NCBI GenBank assembly: GCA_045595165.1
Contig: JAZNZY010000032.1
Span: forward strand, 1-64,000
Length of the DNA: 64,000 bases
Origin: SFLA01 sp045595165
Lineage (GTDB): Bacteria; Bacillota; Clostridia; Oscillospirales; CAG-382
Direction: 5' to 3'
Shown: one piece after another, positions 1 to 7,197 of the stretch
Layout of the letters: each line of letters begins with the position of its first letter
How positions within the stretch are numbered: position 1 is the stretch's first letter
Program-made: the position numbers and the translations under genes
The notes under the pieces: model-generated
Told to the model about the DNA's origin: nothing
The model's input: the letters and a program-made list of their open reading frames with translations, nothing else
The model's database searches: none

Positions 1-1
1 C

Positions 2-874
2 AACAACAAAATGCATACCAATATCCCCGATGTTTATGCCGTGGGCGATGCGGTTGAGGTGGAGGATTTCACCACAAAGAAGCCTGCCTTTATTCCTCTT
101 GCAGGGCCTGCCAATAAGCAGGGCAGAATTGCCGCGGATAATATCGCAGGATACGAGAGCGTTTATACCGGCACGCAAGGCTCGGCGGTGCTCAAACTCT
201 TCGATATGACGATTGCCACCACAGGCCTTAACGAAAAGTCGGCTACGCTGGCAGGTATTGATTACGACAAGACCTATACCTATTCGGCATCCCACGCCAC
301 CTATTATCCGGGTGCGGCGCAGATGTCAATAAAAGCGCTGTGGGATAAGAAAACGCTCAAAATCATCGGCGCGCAGATCGTCGGTTTTGACGGCGTGGAT
401 AAGCGCATGGACGTGCTTGCCACCGCCATCCGTTTTGGTGCGAAAATTACCGACCTTACCACCCTTGAACTGTGCTATGCGCCGCCCTTTGGCAGTGCAA
501 AAGACCCCGTCAATATGCTCGGCTTCGTTGCCGAAAATATCGTCAGCGGAAAACTAAAACAGTTCTTCTGGCACGACGTGGAAAATCTCCCCCGTGACGG
601 CAGTGTGTTCCTGCTCGACACCCGCACGCCGTTTGAGGCGATGCAGGGCAAGATAGACGGCTTTGTCAATATTCCGCTTGACTCCCTGCGTCAAAGAATA
701 AATGAAATCCCGAAAGACAGACCTGTCTACGTTCATTGTCATTCGGGACATCGTTCCTATCTTGCCTGCCGTATTCTTACAGGCAACGGCTATGACTGCT
801 ATAACCTGGCAGGCGGTTGGCGGCTCTATGAATCGGTGATAAACGAGCGCAACCTATCCCGACGGACATACTGA
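2..874 (+). CDS. CoA-disulfide reductase-like FAD oxidoreductase with C-terminal rhodanese domain (5' cut by window)
   Basis: Open from the window edge, so the FAD- and NAD-binding N-terminus lies outside. What remains starts in the second FAD-contact motif (TNIPDVYAVGDAVEV), followed by the pyridine-nucleotide disulfide oxidoreductase dimerisation domain (about residues 45-165) and a rhodanese domain (about 190-275) with the sulfur-acceptor loop CHSGHRS. Family members reduce CoA disulfide or persulfides with NAD(P)H, the fused rhodanese carrying the sulfane sulfur. The internal ATG at 11 is not the true start. The rhodanese fold looks complete, but the last six or so residues (after VINERN) are read out of frame from a neighbouring Fic fragment, so the natural 3' end seems to have been replaced at a rearrangement junction. 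I am confident of the family, not of the substrate. Confidence 0.8.
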   Translation, partial: NNKMHTNIPDVYAVGDAVEVEDFTTKKPAFIPLAGPANKQGRIAADNIAGYESVYTGTQGSAVLKLFDMTIATTGLNEKSATLAGIDYDKTYTYSASHATYYPGAAQMSIKALWDKKTLKIIGAQIVGFDGVDKRMDVLATAIRFGAKITDLTTLELCYAPPFGSAKDPVNMLGFVAENIVSGKLKQFFWHDVENLPRDGSVFLLDTRTPFEAMQGKIDGFVNIPLDSLRQRINEIPKDRPVYVHCHSGHRSYLACRILTGNGYDCYNLAGGWRLYESVINERNLSRRTY

Positions 875-1475
875 AACGCTGTTCACGTCCCTTGACCCCT
901 TTGAAACACCCGAAGCACTTGAAGCCATTTGTAACGAATATAACCGTGTGATCGGCAATATGGAGCTTGAGCCGCTGATTGCCATTCCTACCTTTATACA
1001 CGATTTCCTTTGCAGCCATCCGTTCAACGCCGGAAACGGTAGAATGAGTCGAATGCTCACCACGCTCCTCTTGTACCGAAATGGATTCTACGTAGGAAAG
1101 TATATCTCCCTGGAAGCCAAGATCGCAAAGAACAAGGATCTGTACTACGATGCTCTCGATAGGTCTCAGCAAGGCTGGCACGAGGGAGAAGCGGATGCCG
1201 TTCCGTTCATCAAATACATTCTTGGCACTGTCCTTGCTGCATACCGTGATTTTGAAGACCGCTTTGCTTTAGTAGAGACTAAGCTTTCTTCACTTGAAAT
1301 GGTGAGACGCGCCACGATGAATAAGATAGGTCGTTTTAAGAAGCAAGACATTATGGAGCTTTGTCCGTCACTCAGTTTAAGCTCCGTAGAGGGCGCGCTT
1401 CGCAAGCTCGTTGCCGAGGGTGAACTTGCGCGTGAGGGCAACGGAAAGAATACCTGCTACTATCGGCTCAAATGA
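843..1475 (+). pseudogene. Fic-family protein, 5'-truncated remnant
   Basis: The frame is open from 843, but no start codon with a ribosome-binding site is visible before a GTG at 948. The first codons (YPDGHTETLFTSLDPFETPEAL) already lie in the middle of a Fic/DOC protein. The Fic helix reads HPFNAGNGRMSR, where the family has HxFx(D/E)GNGRxxR, so the acidic metal-binding residue is alanine. A C-terminal winged-helix-like region (about the last 60 residues, LSSVEGALRKLVAEGEL) is intact. Fic enzymes transfer AMP or related groups from nucleotides to protein hydroxyls. With the N-terminal half missing and the catalytic acid lost, this copy is probably dead. It is joined directly to the end of the upstream oxidoreductase in another frame, pointing to a deletion or, less likely, an assembly chimera. 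Confidence 0.75.
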
Positions 1476-1497
1476 TAAATGCCCTTGAAATATGTAT

Positions 1498-1530
1498 ATT
1501 CCCTTAAAACCAAGCATATGTTAAGGGAAT
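1498..1530. repeat. inverted repeat after the Fic remnant
   Basis: ATTCCCTTAA (1498-1507) and TTAAGGGAAT (1521-1530) form a perfect 10-bp inverted repeat with a 13-base loop. There is no T-run after it, so it is at best a weak terminator for the Fic remnant. Confidence 0.6.
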
Positions 1531-1587
1531 AAATGCACAATTTTGAGTTTCGATTCGCTATTGTATTAAATAGTGAGGTTAATTTCA

Positions 1588-1619
1588 AAAAAATCCAAGT
1601 CACTCGACTTGGATTTTTT
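1588..1619 (+). terminator. intrinsic terminator
   Basis: AAAAAATCCAAGT (1588-1600), loop CACTCG, then ACTTGGATTTTTT (1607-1619). The 13-bp stem ends in a T-run. The core AATCCAAG/CTTGGATT is shared with the terminator at 7162-7187. The A-rich left flank means it could work in both directions. Confidence 0.75.
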
Positions 1620-1624
1620 CATTT

Positions 1625-1686
1625 GTGTCCAAAGGACACAACATCATTTGCGTGCAACGCACGCAACATCATTCAGCCGAAGGCTG
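1625..1686. repeat. array of three mini-hairpins separated by AACATCATT
   Basis: Three short perfect stems follow one another: GTGTCC-AAA-GGACAC (1625-1639), GCGTGC-AAC-GCACGC (1650-1664) and CAGCC-GAA-GGCTG (1674-1686). They are separated by AACATCATT or near-identical spacers. Stem sequences differ while the spacer and the three-base A-rich loops are kept. With the terminators either side, this accounts for most of the 325-base gap between the Fic remnant and the next gene. Function unknown. Confidence 0.7.
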
Positions 1687-1723
1687 ACGCCATATCAATG
1701 AGTTCAATCACCTCACTTTTTTC

Positions 1724-1752
1724 TTGACAACATCGAGATAATTTGTTATGAT
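1724..1752 (+). promoter_or_regulatory. sigma-A promoter of the membrane operon
   Basis: TTGACA (1724-1729), a 17-base spacer and TATGAT (1747-1752). It lies 48 bases before the start codon at 1801 and is close to the housekeeping consensus, so expression is likely substantial. Confidence 0.8.
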
Positions 1753-1800
1753 ACAGTTGATACGATATTGCTTTTCTCTTTTGCATTGAGGTGAATACGT

Positions 1801-2826
1801 ATGAAAAAACGGATCACGGTACATACTGCAGGCTGGATATACGCCTTCATACATTTCAGCGTAGATGCAGCTTGTTTTTATTTTTTATTTTCCCGTCTTA
1901 ATGCAAACCCCGCTTGGTGGGCATTGGCTATGCTGTATGATGCACTGGCGTTTGTACCGCAGAGCTTTTTCGGCTTGTTGGCAGATCGATTTCCAAAAGT
2001 TGATTTTGGCTTTATCGGCTGTGTTCTTATTTTGACCGCATTGGTGTTTCCGTTTGATATTCCCGCTCTTGTAATTATAAGCCTTGGTAACGCGCTTGCC
2101 CATATCGGCGGCGCACAGCATACCTTGTGCGGTGCAAAGGGGAAGATAGCACCTTGCGGAATATATGTTTCGGGCGGCTCTTTCGGCGTCATTACGGGAC
2201 AGCTGTTGGGCTTGACCGGATATTACGGCTTGCTATTTTTCCTTGTTTGTATGGCATTATCTTCAGTTCTTGCCGTTGCGGTGGAAAAATCACATTCTTT
2301 GACAGACTTTTCCGCGTATGGATTTAATTTTACTTCAAAGCTTCCCATCTCGGTTATCGTTATACTTGCTTTTGTTGCCGTTGCGGTACGGTCTTTTGTT
2401 GGATACGCCATTCCTTCTGAGTGGAACAACGGTACTGCTCAAAAAATATTTTTGTATTGTGCAATGGGGATCGGAAAGCTTTTAGGCGGTATCTCTTGTG
2501 ATAAGATCGGCTATGGAAAGACCACGTTTATAAGCCTGATCATAGCTTTGCCGTTTTTGCTCTTCGGCAATACTTTTATGTTATTTTCCCTTATCGGAAT
2601 CGGGTTATTCAGTATGACAATGCCGGTTACGGTAGGAATTTTGGTTTCAAAATTTCCGTCAAACCCTTGTTTTGCTTTCGGGATTACCACGGCTGCATTG
2701 TTCGCAGGAACTTTTCCCGCATTCTTTGTACGTCCGGAAGGACTGTTGGGACACCAAATCACAGTATTTGTACTGTCAGCAGTTGCGGCAGTATGTATAA
2801 TTTTATCATTAAAGAAAGGAAAGTAA
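1801..2826 (+). CDS. polytopic membrane protein, MFS-like
   Basis: This 341-residue protein is almost entirely hydrophobic, with roughly ten membrane segments, short polar loops and a basic C-terminus (SLKKGK). The segment GLLADRFPK (about residues 60-68) resembles the loop between helices 2 and 3 of major facilitator transporters (GxLaDrfGrr), and DKIGYGKT (about 235) resembles the loop between helices 8 and 9. Both suggest a small MFS carrier, but I cannot name a substrate. It has a strong promoter 48 bases upstream and a ribosome-binding sequence (GAGGTGAATAC) before the ATG. It heads a three-gene operon with two small membrane proteins whose starts almost touch the preceding stops, so a joint complex is possible. 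Confidence 0.6.
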   Translation: MKKRITVHTAGWIYAFIHFSVDAACFYFLFSRLNANPAWWALAMLYDALAFVPQSFFGLLADRFPKVDFGFIGCVLILTALVFPFDIPALVIISLGNALAHIGGAQHTLCGAKGKIAPCGIYVSGGSFGVITGQLLGLTGYYGLLFFLVCMALSSVLAVAVEKSHSLTDFSAYGFNFTSKLPISVIVILAFVAVAVRSFVGYAIPSEWNNGTAQKIFLYCAMGIGKLLGGISCDKIGYGKTTFISLIIALPFLLFGNTFMLFSLIGIGLFSMTMPVTVGILVSKFPSNPCFAFGITTAALFAGTFPAFFVRPEGLLGHQITVFVLSAVAAVCIILSLKKGK

Positions 2827-2829
2827 GTT

Positions 2830-3051
2830 ATGAAGCCTACGTTATTTGATCTTGTTGCGCCTCCGCCTGTGCCGGATGGACCTTTGGGCGAGTTTGTTTT
2901 TTCCAATCTCGGAGTTTTTATTGCTATAGCGGTGTCGCTGTTCTTACTGTCCTGCGTTACGATCGCTGTAGTCGCTGTCTTATCTTCCAAAAAGAAAAAG
3001 TCAAAGCCAGTTAATCCGGATTCCGACGGGAATAAAGAAAAACAAACATGA
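2830..3051 (+). CDS. small single-pass membrane protein, unknown function
   Basis: A 73-residue protein with a proline-rich head (APPPVPDGP at about 10-18), one membrane helix at about 29-52 and a lysine-rich, then polar tail (SKKKKSKP). This predicts the tail in the cytoplasm. It starts three bases after the MFS-like gene with AAAGGAAAG as ribosome-binding site. I do not recognise the family. Its stop codon overlaps the ATG of a tiny downstream frame (ATGA at 3048-3051). Confidence 0.55.
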   Translation: MKPTLFDLVAPPPVPDGPLGEFVFSNLGVFIAIAVSLFLLSCVTIAVVAVLSSKKKKSKPVNPDSDGNKEKQT

Positions 3052-3100
3052 ATTTTACTCGGATATTATGAATAAACAGAAAGATTTGACCGCCCAATGA
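3048..3100 (+). other. two overlapping mini-ORFs linking neighbouring genes
   Basis: ATG at 3048 overlaps the preceding stop as ATGA and encodes 7 residues ending at 3071. That stop overlaps ATG 3068 (ATGA), which encodes 10 residues ending at 3100. That stop in turn overlaps the ATG at 3097 of the next gene. Three successive ATGA junctions would let ribosomes step from gene to gene by termination-reinitiation. They could also be the remains of a frameshifted coding stretch or chance. Confidence 0.35.
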
Positions 3101-3444
3101 AGCAAGTTGTTTTTTCAATTTTTATCGCTCTGTTCTTAACTTGTATCATCGAAGCGATGACGCAATGCTTTTTGAAGGACAGAAAAAAGTGGATTTTTTC
3201 GGGACTTTTATGCAACGTTGTTACAAATCCGTTGCTTAATGTGATCGTATTGATTCTTTACGCTTTTGTTGACAACGTATGTGTACTATACTTGATAATT
3301 ATTTTCCTTGAGTGCGTTGTTTTGTTTACGGAAGCGGGACTGTATAAGCTGATGCTGGATAAGAAATACAAAACGTGTCTGCTTGTGTCTGCAGCTTGTA
3401 ACGCGCTTTCTTTTTCGGTCGGATTGATGTGGAATATAATATAA
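3097..3444 (+). CDS. small polytopic membrane protein, unknown function
   Basis: This 115-residue protein has four hydrophobic segments (about 3-20, 32-60, 62-84, 95-114) and few charges. I do not recognise the family. No good ribosome-binding sequence precedes the ATG. The start overlaps the stop of a 10-codon mini-ORF (ATGA, 3097-3100), so translation probably depends on coupling to the upstream frames. It is the last gene of the operon and is followed by a strong terminator. Confidence 0.5.
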   Translation: MKQVVFSIFIALFLTCIIEAMTQCFLKDRKKWIFSGLLCNVVTNPLLNVIVLILYAFVDNVCVLYLIIIFLECVVLFTEAGLYKLMLDKKYKTCLLVSAACNALSFSVGLMWNII

Positions 3445-3457
3445 TAACCCCGACAAT

Positions 3458-3490
3458 AAAAACGGCAGTTTTTTGTAAACTGCCGTTTTT
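3458..3490. terminator. bidirectional intrinsic terminator
   Basis: AAAAACGGCAGTTT (3458-3471) pairs with AAACTGCCGTTTTT (3477-3490) in a 14-bp perfect stem. T-runs on both strands serve the convergent membrane operon (plus) and the kdgK-eda operon (minus). Confidence 0.85.
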
Positions 3491-3509
3491 TATCGTATTT
3501 TTATTCTTT

Positions 3510-4532
3510 TTATCTTTGAACTCTGCCGCTTCCATCGCCGCCTGCCAGCTTTTCCACTTCGGCAACACTTACGCGGTTATAGTCGCCTTCAACAGAATGT
3601 TTGAGCGCAGAAGCCGCAACGGCAAATTCGATAGCGCTTTGCGTATCCTTGCCGTTAAGCAGGGAATATATAAGCCCGCCGCCGAAGGAATCGCCGCCGC
3701 CTACACGGTCAACTATATGCAGATGATACGTCTTGGAGAAGCAGTAGTTTTCGCCGTCGTACAGCATTCCCGCCCAATCGTTATCGTTTGCGGAAATGGA
3801 GGAACGGAGCGTGATGGCAACCTTCTCGAATCCAAACTTGTCCGCAAGCTGTTTTGCTACGGATTTGTAGCTTTCGTGGTCCAGCTTTCCGCTATAAATA
3901 TCGGTGTTTTCTGCTTCGATACCGAACACGTCCTTTGCGTCCTCCTCGTTGGAGATGCAAACGTCAACGTACTGACAAAGATCGGACATAGCTTCTCTTG
4001 CCTGATCTCTTGTCCAAAGCTTGCCGCGGTAGTTAAGGTCGCAGGATATCTTTATTCCTCTTGCCTTTGCCGCCTTGCAGGCTTCACGGCAGATATCAAC
4101 AAGGTTGCTTCCCAATGCGGGAGTGATGCCGGTAAAGTGAAACCAATCTGCGCCTTTGAAAATGCTGTCCCAATCGAAATCGGAAACGTCCGCTTCCTGA
4201 ATTGCGGAATGAGCACGGTCATATATACAAACCGATCCTCTCTGGGATGCGCCTTTTTCAAGGAAATATATTCCCACTCTGTTGCCGCCGCGTACGATCT
4301 TCGAGGTGTCTACACCGAAATAACGGAGAGAATCCACCGCCGCCTGACCTATAGCGTGCTTGGGAAGCTTGGTAACGTAAACGCTGTCAAGTCCGTAGTT
4401 GGCAAGAGAAACCGCTACGTTGGCTTCTCCTCCGCCAAAGGTCGCCTGCATCTGATCGTTCTGGAAGAAACGGTAATATCCGTTGGGAGCAAGGCGGAGC
4501 ATAAGCTCGCCGAATGTAACTACTCTTTTCAT
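3510..4532 (-). CDS. kdgK: 2-keto-3-deoxygluconate kinase (PfkB family)
   Basis: This 340-residue cytoplasmic sugar kinase phosphorylates 2-keto-3-deoxygluconate to KDPG with ATP. The N-terminal GELMLRL and GGGEANVAVSLA segments and the C-terminal catalytic loop GGGDSFGGGLIYSL (about 285-298, catalytic Asp in GGDSF) are typical of PfkB kinases. Glycine replaces the usual alanine of GAGDSF. The protein ends in an unusual Gly/Arg-rich tail. It is the last gene of the uxuA-SDR-eda-kdgK operon and its ATG overlaps the eda stop by 4 bases, implying coupled translation. Assignment to KDG rather than another sugar rests mainly on the adjoining eda and uxuA genes. Confidence 0.88.
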   Translation of the reverse strand: MKRVVTFGELMLRLAPNGYYRFFQNDQMQATFGGGEANVAVSLANYGLDSVYVTKLPKHAIGQAAVDSLRYFGVDTSKIVRGGNRVGIYFLEKGASQRGSVCIYDRAHSAIQEADVSDFDWDSIFKGADWFHFTGITPALGSNLVDICREACKAAKARGIKISCDLNYRGKLWTRDQAREAMSDLCQYVDVCISNEEDAKDVFGIEAENTDIYSGKLDHESYKSVAKQLADKFGFEKVAITLRSSISANDNDWAGMLYDGENYCFSKTYHLHIVDRVGGGDSFGGGLIYSLLNGKDTQSAIEFAVAASALKHSVEGDYNRVSVAEVEKLAGGDGSGRVQR

Positions 4533-5086
4533 TTTTCTGCCTCCATTTTTTCGAGAGATTCTTTTACAAAGAAGCTTCCGCCGATAGCGGCGATCTTATC
4601 GAATGCAAGGAATTCATCTATATTGCTTCTGTCAACTCCGCCCGTGGGGATGAATTTAACCTGAGGAAAGGGACCGGAGAGGGCTTTAAGTGCCTTAAGT
4701 CCGCCGTATACGTTTGCGGGGAAGAATTTTACCGTGGTAATACCGAATTCAAGAGCCGCCATTATTTCGGTGGGGGTTACACAACCGGGATAATAGGGTA
4801 TATTTCTGTCCTTGCATATCTGCGCAACAGCAGGGGAAAGACCGGGAGAAACTATAAATGTTGCTCCTGCTTTGAGCGCCGCTTCACATTGCTCGGCATT
4901 AATTACCGTGCCTGCGCCAATTTCCATATCGGGATAATTCTTTACTGCGTATTCGATGGCTTCCGCCGCGCAAGCGGTACGGAAGGTTATTTCCGCACAA
5001 TCTATATTATTATTTTTAAGCGCCTTAAGTATTTTATCTGTTTCGCCGAGCTCTTTTATAACTACGACGGGAATGAATTTTTCCAT
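4529..5086 (-). CDS. eda: KDPG aldolase (2-keto-3-deoxy-6-phosphogluconate aldolase)
   Basis: A 185-residue class I aldolase that cleaves KDPG to pyruvate and glyceraldehyde-3-phosphate, the last Entner-Doudoroff step. Recognisable elements are the catalytic glutamate segment CAEITFRT (about 30-37), GAGTV (about 57-61), and the Schiff-base lysine in TVKFFPAN (about 118-125), followed by the phosphate-binding IPTGGV (about 146). Some members also act on 4-hydroxy-2-oxoglutarate. It is slightly shorter than the usual 200-210 residues, with the N-terminal helix abbreviated. It sits 17 bases after the SDR gene and overlaps kdgK by 4 bases. Confidence 0.92.
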   Translation of the reverse strand: MEKFIPVVVIKELGETDKILKALKNNNIDCAEITFRTACAAEAIEYAVKNYPDMEIGAGTVINAEQCEAALKAGATFIVSPGLSPAVAQICKDRNIPYYPGCVTPTEIMAALEFGITTVKFFPANVYGGLKALKALSGPFPQVKFIPTGGVDRSNIDEFLAFDKIAAIGGSFFVKESLEKMEAEK

Positions 5087-5103
5087 ATCTGTTTACCTTT
5101 CTG

Positions 5104-5949
5104 TTATACGCCTGAATATGCGGCAAAACCGCAGTCTATGGGAAGCACCACTCCGGTGATAGCGGACGCCGAACGGTCATCACAGAGGAAGAGCGTTGCG
5201 CCGAGAAGCTCGGATGAATCCACAAATCTGTCCATGGGAGTGCCTTTAAGTATTTTTGCGCTTCTGGGGGTGGGGGTACCGTCCTCATTAAACAACAAAG
5301 CCTTGTTCTGGGCGGATACGAGGAAACCGGGAGCTATAGCGTTGCAACGGATGCCCGTGCCCGCAAAATGGGTGGCAAGCCACTGGGTGAAATTGGAAAT
5401 ACCTGCTTTTGCCGCAGAATATGCGGGAATCTTGGTAAGGGGAGTGTATGCGTTCATAGAGGAAATGTTAAGAATACAGCCCTTCTTTTTGCCTACCATA
5501 TCCTTTGCGAAAACCTGGGTGGGAAGCAGAGTTCCCTGAAAATTCAGCTTGAATACAAAATCCACACCGCTTGCATCCAGATCAAAAAAGGATTTTCCGC
5601 CCTCTTTTGCTTCGTGCTGATATTCGTTATCGGTAGTGGCTCTGGGGTTGTTTCCGCCTGCGCCGTTTACCAGAATATCGCATTCGCCAAGGTCTGCCTT
5701 TACCTGCTGATGTACTTGCTCAAGCACCGCGGTATCAAGCACGTTAGCGGCGTAGCCTTCGCAAACGTAGCCTTGGGCTTTAAGCTCGTCTGCCAGCGCC
5801 TTTACCGCATCGCCGTTAAGATCCAATGCGGCAACCTTTGCGCCCGACTGCGCAAAGGCTCTTGCCATAGCGCCGCATATAAGTCCGCCTGCGCCGGTTA
5901 CAACTACCACTTTGCCGGTGTAATCTATATTAAGAGGAAGATCTATCAT
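5104..5949 (-). CDS. SDR-family D-mannonate oxidoreductase (fructuronate reductase)
   Basis: A 281-residue short-chain dehydrogenase with the NAD(P) motif TGAGGLICG (about 19-27), NGAGGNNP, and the catalytic SSMNAY...YSAAK set (Ser about 152, Tyr about 165, Lys about 169). SDR enzymes beside uxuA in Firmicutes reduce D-fructuronate to D-mannonate and replace the unrelated long-chain UxuB. An insertion after NPRATTDNEYQHE matches this subgroup. Its ATG overlaps the uxuA stop by 4 bases, and eda follows 17 bases later, which supports the uronate role. Another sugar-acid substrate is possible. Confidence 0.85.
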   Translation of the reverse strand: MIDLPLNIDYTGKVVVVTGAGGLICGAMARAFAQSGAKVAALDLNGDAVKALADELKAQGYVCEGYAANVLDTAVLEQVHQQVKADLGECDILVNGAGGNNPRATTDNEYQHEAKEGGKSFFDLDASGVDFVFKLNFQGTLLPTQVFAKDMVGKKKGCILNISSMNAYTPLTKIPAYSAAKAGISNFTQWLATHFAGTGIRCNAIAPGFLVSAQNKALLFNEDGTPTPRSAKILKGTPMDRFVDSSELLGATLFLCDDRSASAITGVVLPIDCGFAAYSGV

Positions 5950-7043
5950 TTGTCATTCTCCTTTTTTGCTTTTTCAAGCGTGTCCCATACGCCCAGCATA
6001 TACATTATTCCCAGCGCGCGGTCATACAGACCGTAACCGGGGCGCACGTTACCGGGACCCTCCGTCCACAGATGTCTGCCGTGATCGGGACGGATATATC
6101 CTTCAAATCCGCCATCGTGGTACGCCTTAAGGATATCTATGATACCCGTATCGCCGTCGCAATCTCTGTGGCTGGCTTCGGAAAAATCTCCGTTTTCGAA
6201 ATGCTTTACGTTTCTTATATGGGCAAATGCAATTCTGTCGCAGTATTTACGAACGATATCCGCTACGTTATTCTCGGGATTTGCGTTAAGGCTTCCCGAG
6301 CAGAGTGTAAGACAGTTGTACTCATCGTCCACCATTCGGAGGAAGCGTCCGATACTGTTTTCGTCCACGAGCAGTCTGGGCAGACCAAAGATATCCCAAG
6401 GCGGATCGTCCATATGTATAGCCATTTTGATATCGCACTCGCGGCAGGTGGGCATTATCGCTTCAAGGAAGTATTTGAGGTTTTCCCAAAGCTTTTCGTG
6501 GGTAATACCCTCATAGGCTTTGAACAGCTCGTCCAGCTTTGCCATACGTTCGGGCTCCCAGCCGGGGAAAGACATTCCGTACTTTTCGGTAAAATCCAGA
6601 ATATACTGCGCCATAGCGTTGTAATCGTCCTGAATCATATTCTTTTCATAGAAAAGCGCGGTAGAGCCATCTCCGACGGGGTGGAAAAGGTTACTTCTCG
6701 TCCAGTCGAATATGGGCATAAAGTTATAGCAGATAACCTTTACACCGAATTTTGAAAGGTTGCGGATACACTGCTTGTAGTTTTCGATATACATATCGCG
6801 GGTAGGCAGACCGATCTTTATATCATCGTGTACGTTCACGGATTCAACAACGTCCATATTAAATCCGTATTCATCAAGCTGACGCTTGACCTGGGCGATC
6901 TCGTCTATCTCCCATATTTCGCCGGGCATTTTGTGATGCAGTGCCCAGACGATACCTTCGACACCGGGTATCTGCTTAATATCGGAGAGCTTTATGTTGT
7001 CGTTTCCTTCTCCGTACCAACGGAATGTCATTTTCATAGACAT
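5946..7043 (-). CDS. uxuA: D-mannonate dehydratase
   Basis: This 365-residue TIM-barrel enzyme dehydrates D-mannonate to 2-keto-3-deoxygluconate. Family segments include MTFRWYGEGND near the start, PGVEGIVWALHHKMPGEIW, HMDDPPW (metal-binding region, about 235), RNVKHFENGDFSEASH and the C-terminal RPDHGRHLW. The frame stays open upstream to 7169, but the ATG at 7043 is preceded by AAAGGAG seven bases away and begins exactly where the family begins, so it is chosen. It is the first gene of the operon, behind a promoter at 7093-7121 and a palindrome over the likely transcription start. No uronate isomerase or transporter is encoded nearby, so those must lie elsewhere. Confidence 0.93.
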   Translation of the reverse strand: MSMKMTFRWYGEGNDNIKLSDIKQIPGVEGIVWALHHKMPGEIWEIDEIAQVKRQLDEYGFNMDVVESVNVHDDIKIGLPTRDMYIENYKQCIRNLSKFGVKVICYNFMPIFDWTRSNLFHPVGDGSTALFYEKNMIQDDYNAMAQYILDFTEKYGMSFPGWEPERMAKLDELFKAYEGITHEKLWENLKYFLEAIMPTCRECDIKMAIHMDDPPWDIFGLPRLLVDENSIGRFLRMVDDEYNCLTLCSGSLNANPENNVADIVRKYCDRIAFAHIRNVKHFENGDFSEASHRDCDGDTGIIDILKAYHDGGFEGYIRPDHGRHLWTEGPGNVRPGYGLYDRALGIMYMLGVWDTLEKAKKENDK

Positions 7044-7069
7044 ATTACTCCTTTTCACAGTGTAGGATA

Positions 7070-7086
7070 GTTCGAAATATTCTAAC
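7070..7086. promoter_or_regulatory. candidate operator of the uxuA operon
   Basis: GTTCGAA-ATA-TTCTAAC is a 17-bp inverted repeat with one mismatch. It covers the predicted transcription start, 7 bases downstream of the -10 box, a position typical of LacI or GntR repressors. No such regulator gene is adjacent. Confidence 0.4.
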
Positions 7087-7092
7087 TTATAA

Positions 7093-7121
7093 ATTATAAC
7101 ATTGAATTCGTCTAATTGCAA
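7093..7121 (-). promoter_or_regulatory. promoter of uxuA-SDR-eda-kdgK
   Basis: On the minus strand: TTGCAA (7121-7116), a 17-base spacer and TATAAT (7098-7093). The 5' leader to the uxuA ATG is about 43 bases. Confidence 0.75.
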
Positions 7122-7161
7122 CTGCGTTTTTCGGGTGTTTAAAAATAAATGAAAAAAACAA

Positions 7162-7187
7162 AAATCCAAGCCCGAAGACTTGGATTT
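7162..7187 (-). terminator. intrinsic terminator after the ZIP gene
   Basis: On the minus strand, a 9-bp stem AAATCCAAG/CTTGGATTT is followed by TTGTTTTTTT. It closes the flavodiiron-SOR-rubredoxin-ZIP operon before the uxuA promoter. The stem core is the same as at 1588-1619. Confidence 0.75.
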
Positions 7188-7197
7188 ATGCAGTGGT

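Noticed and set aside
3429..4664. 411-codon plus-strand open frame opposite kdgK and eda
   Set aside because: It is antisense to two clear enzymes, has no family-like sequence and begins inside the upstream gene's end. Codon bias of the minus-strand genes explains the open frame.
5946..7169. Longer uxuA start at 7169
   Set aside because: The extra 42 residues run through the promoter and palindrome and are unlike the family; the ATG at 7043 has a proper ribosome-binding site.
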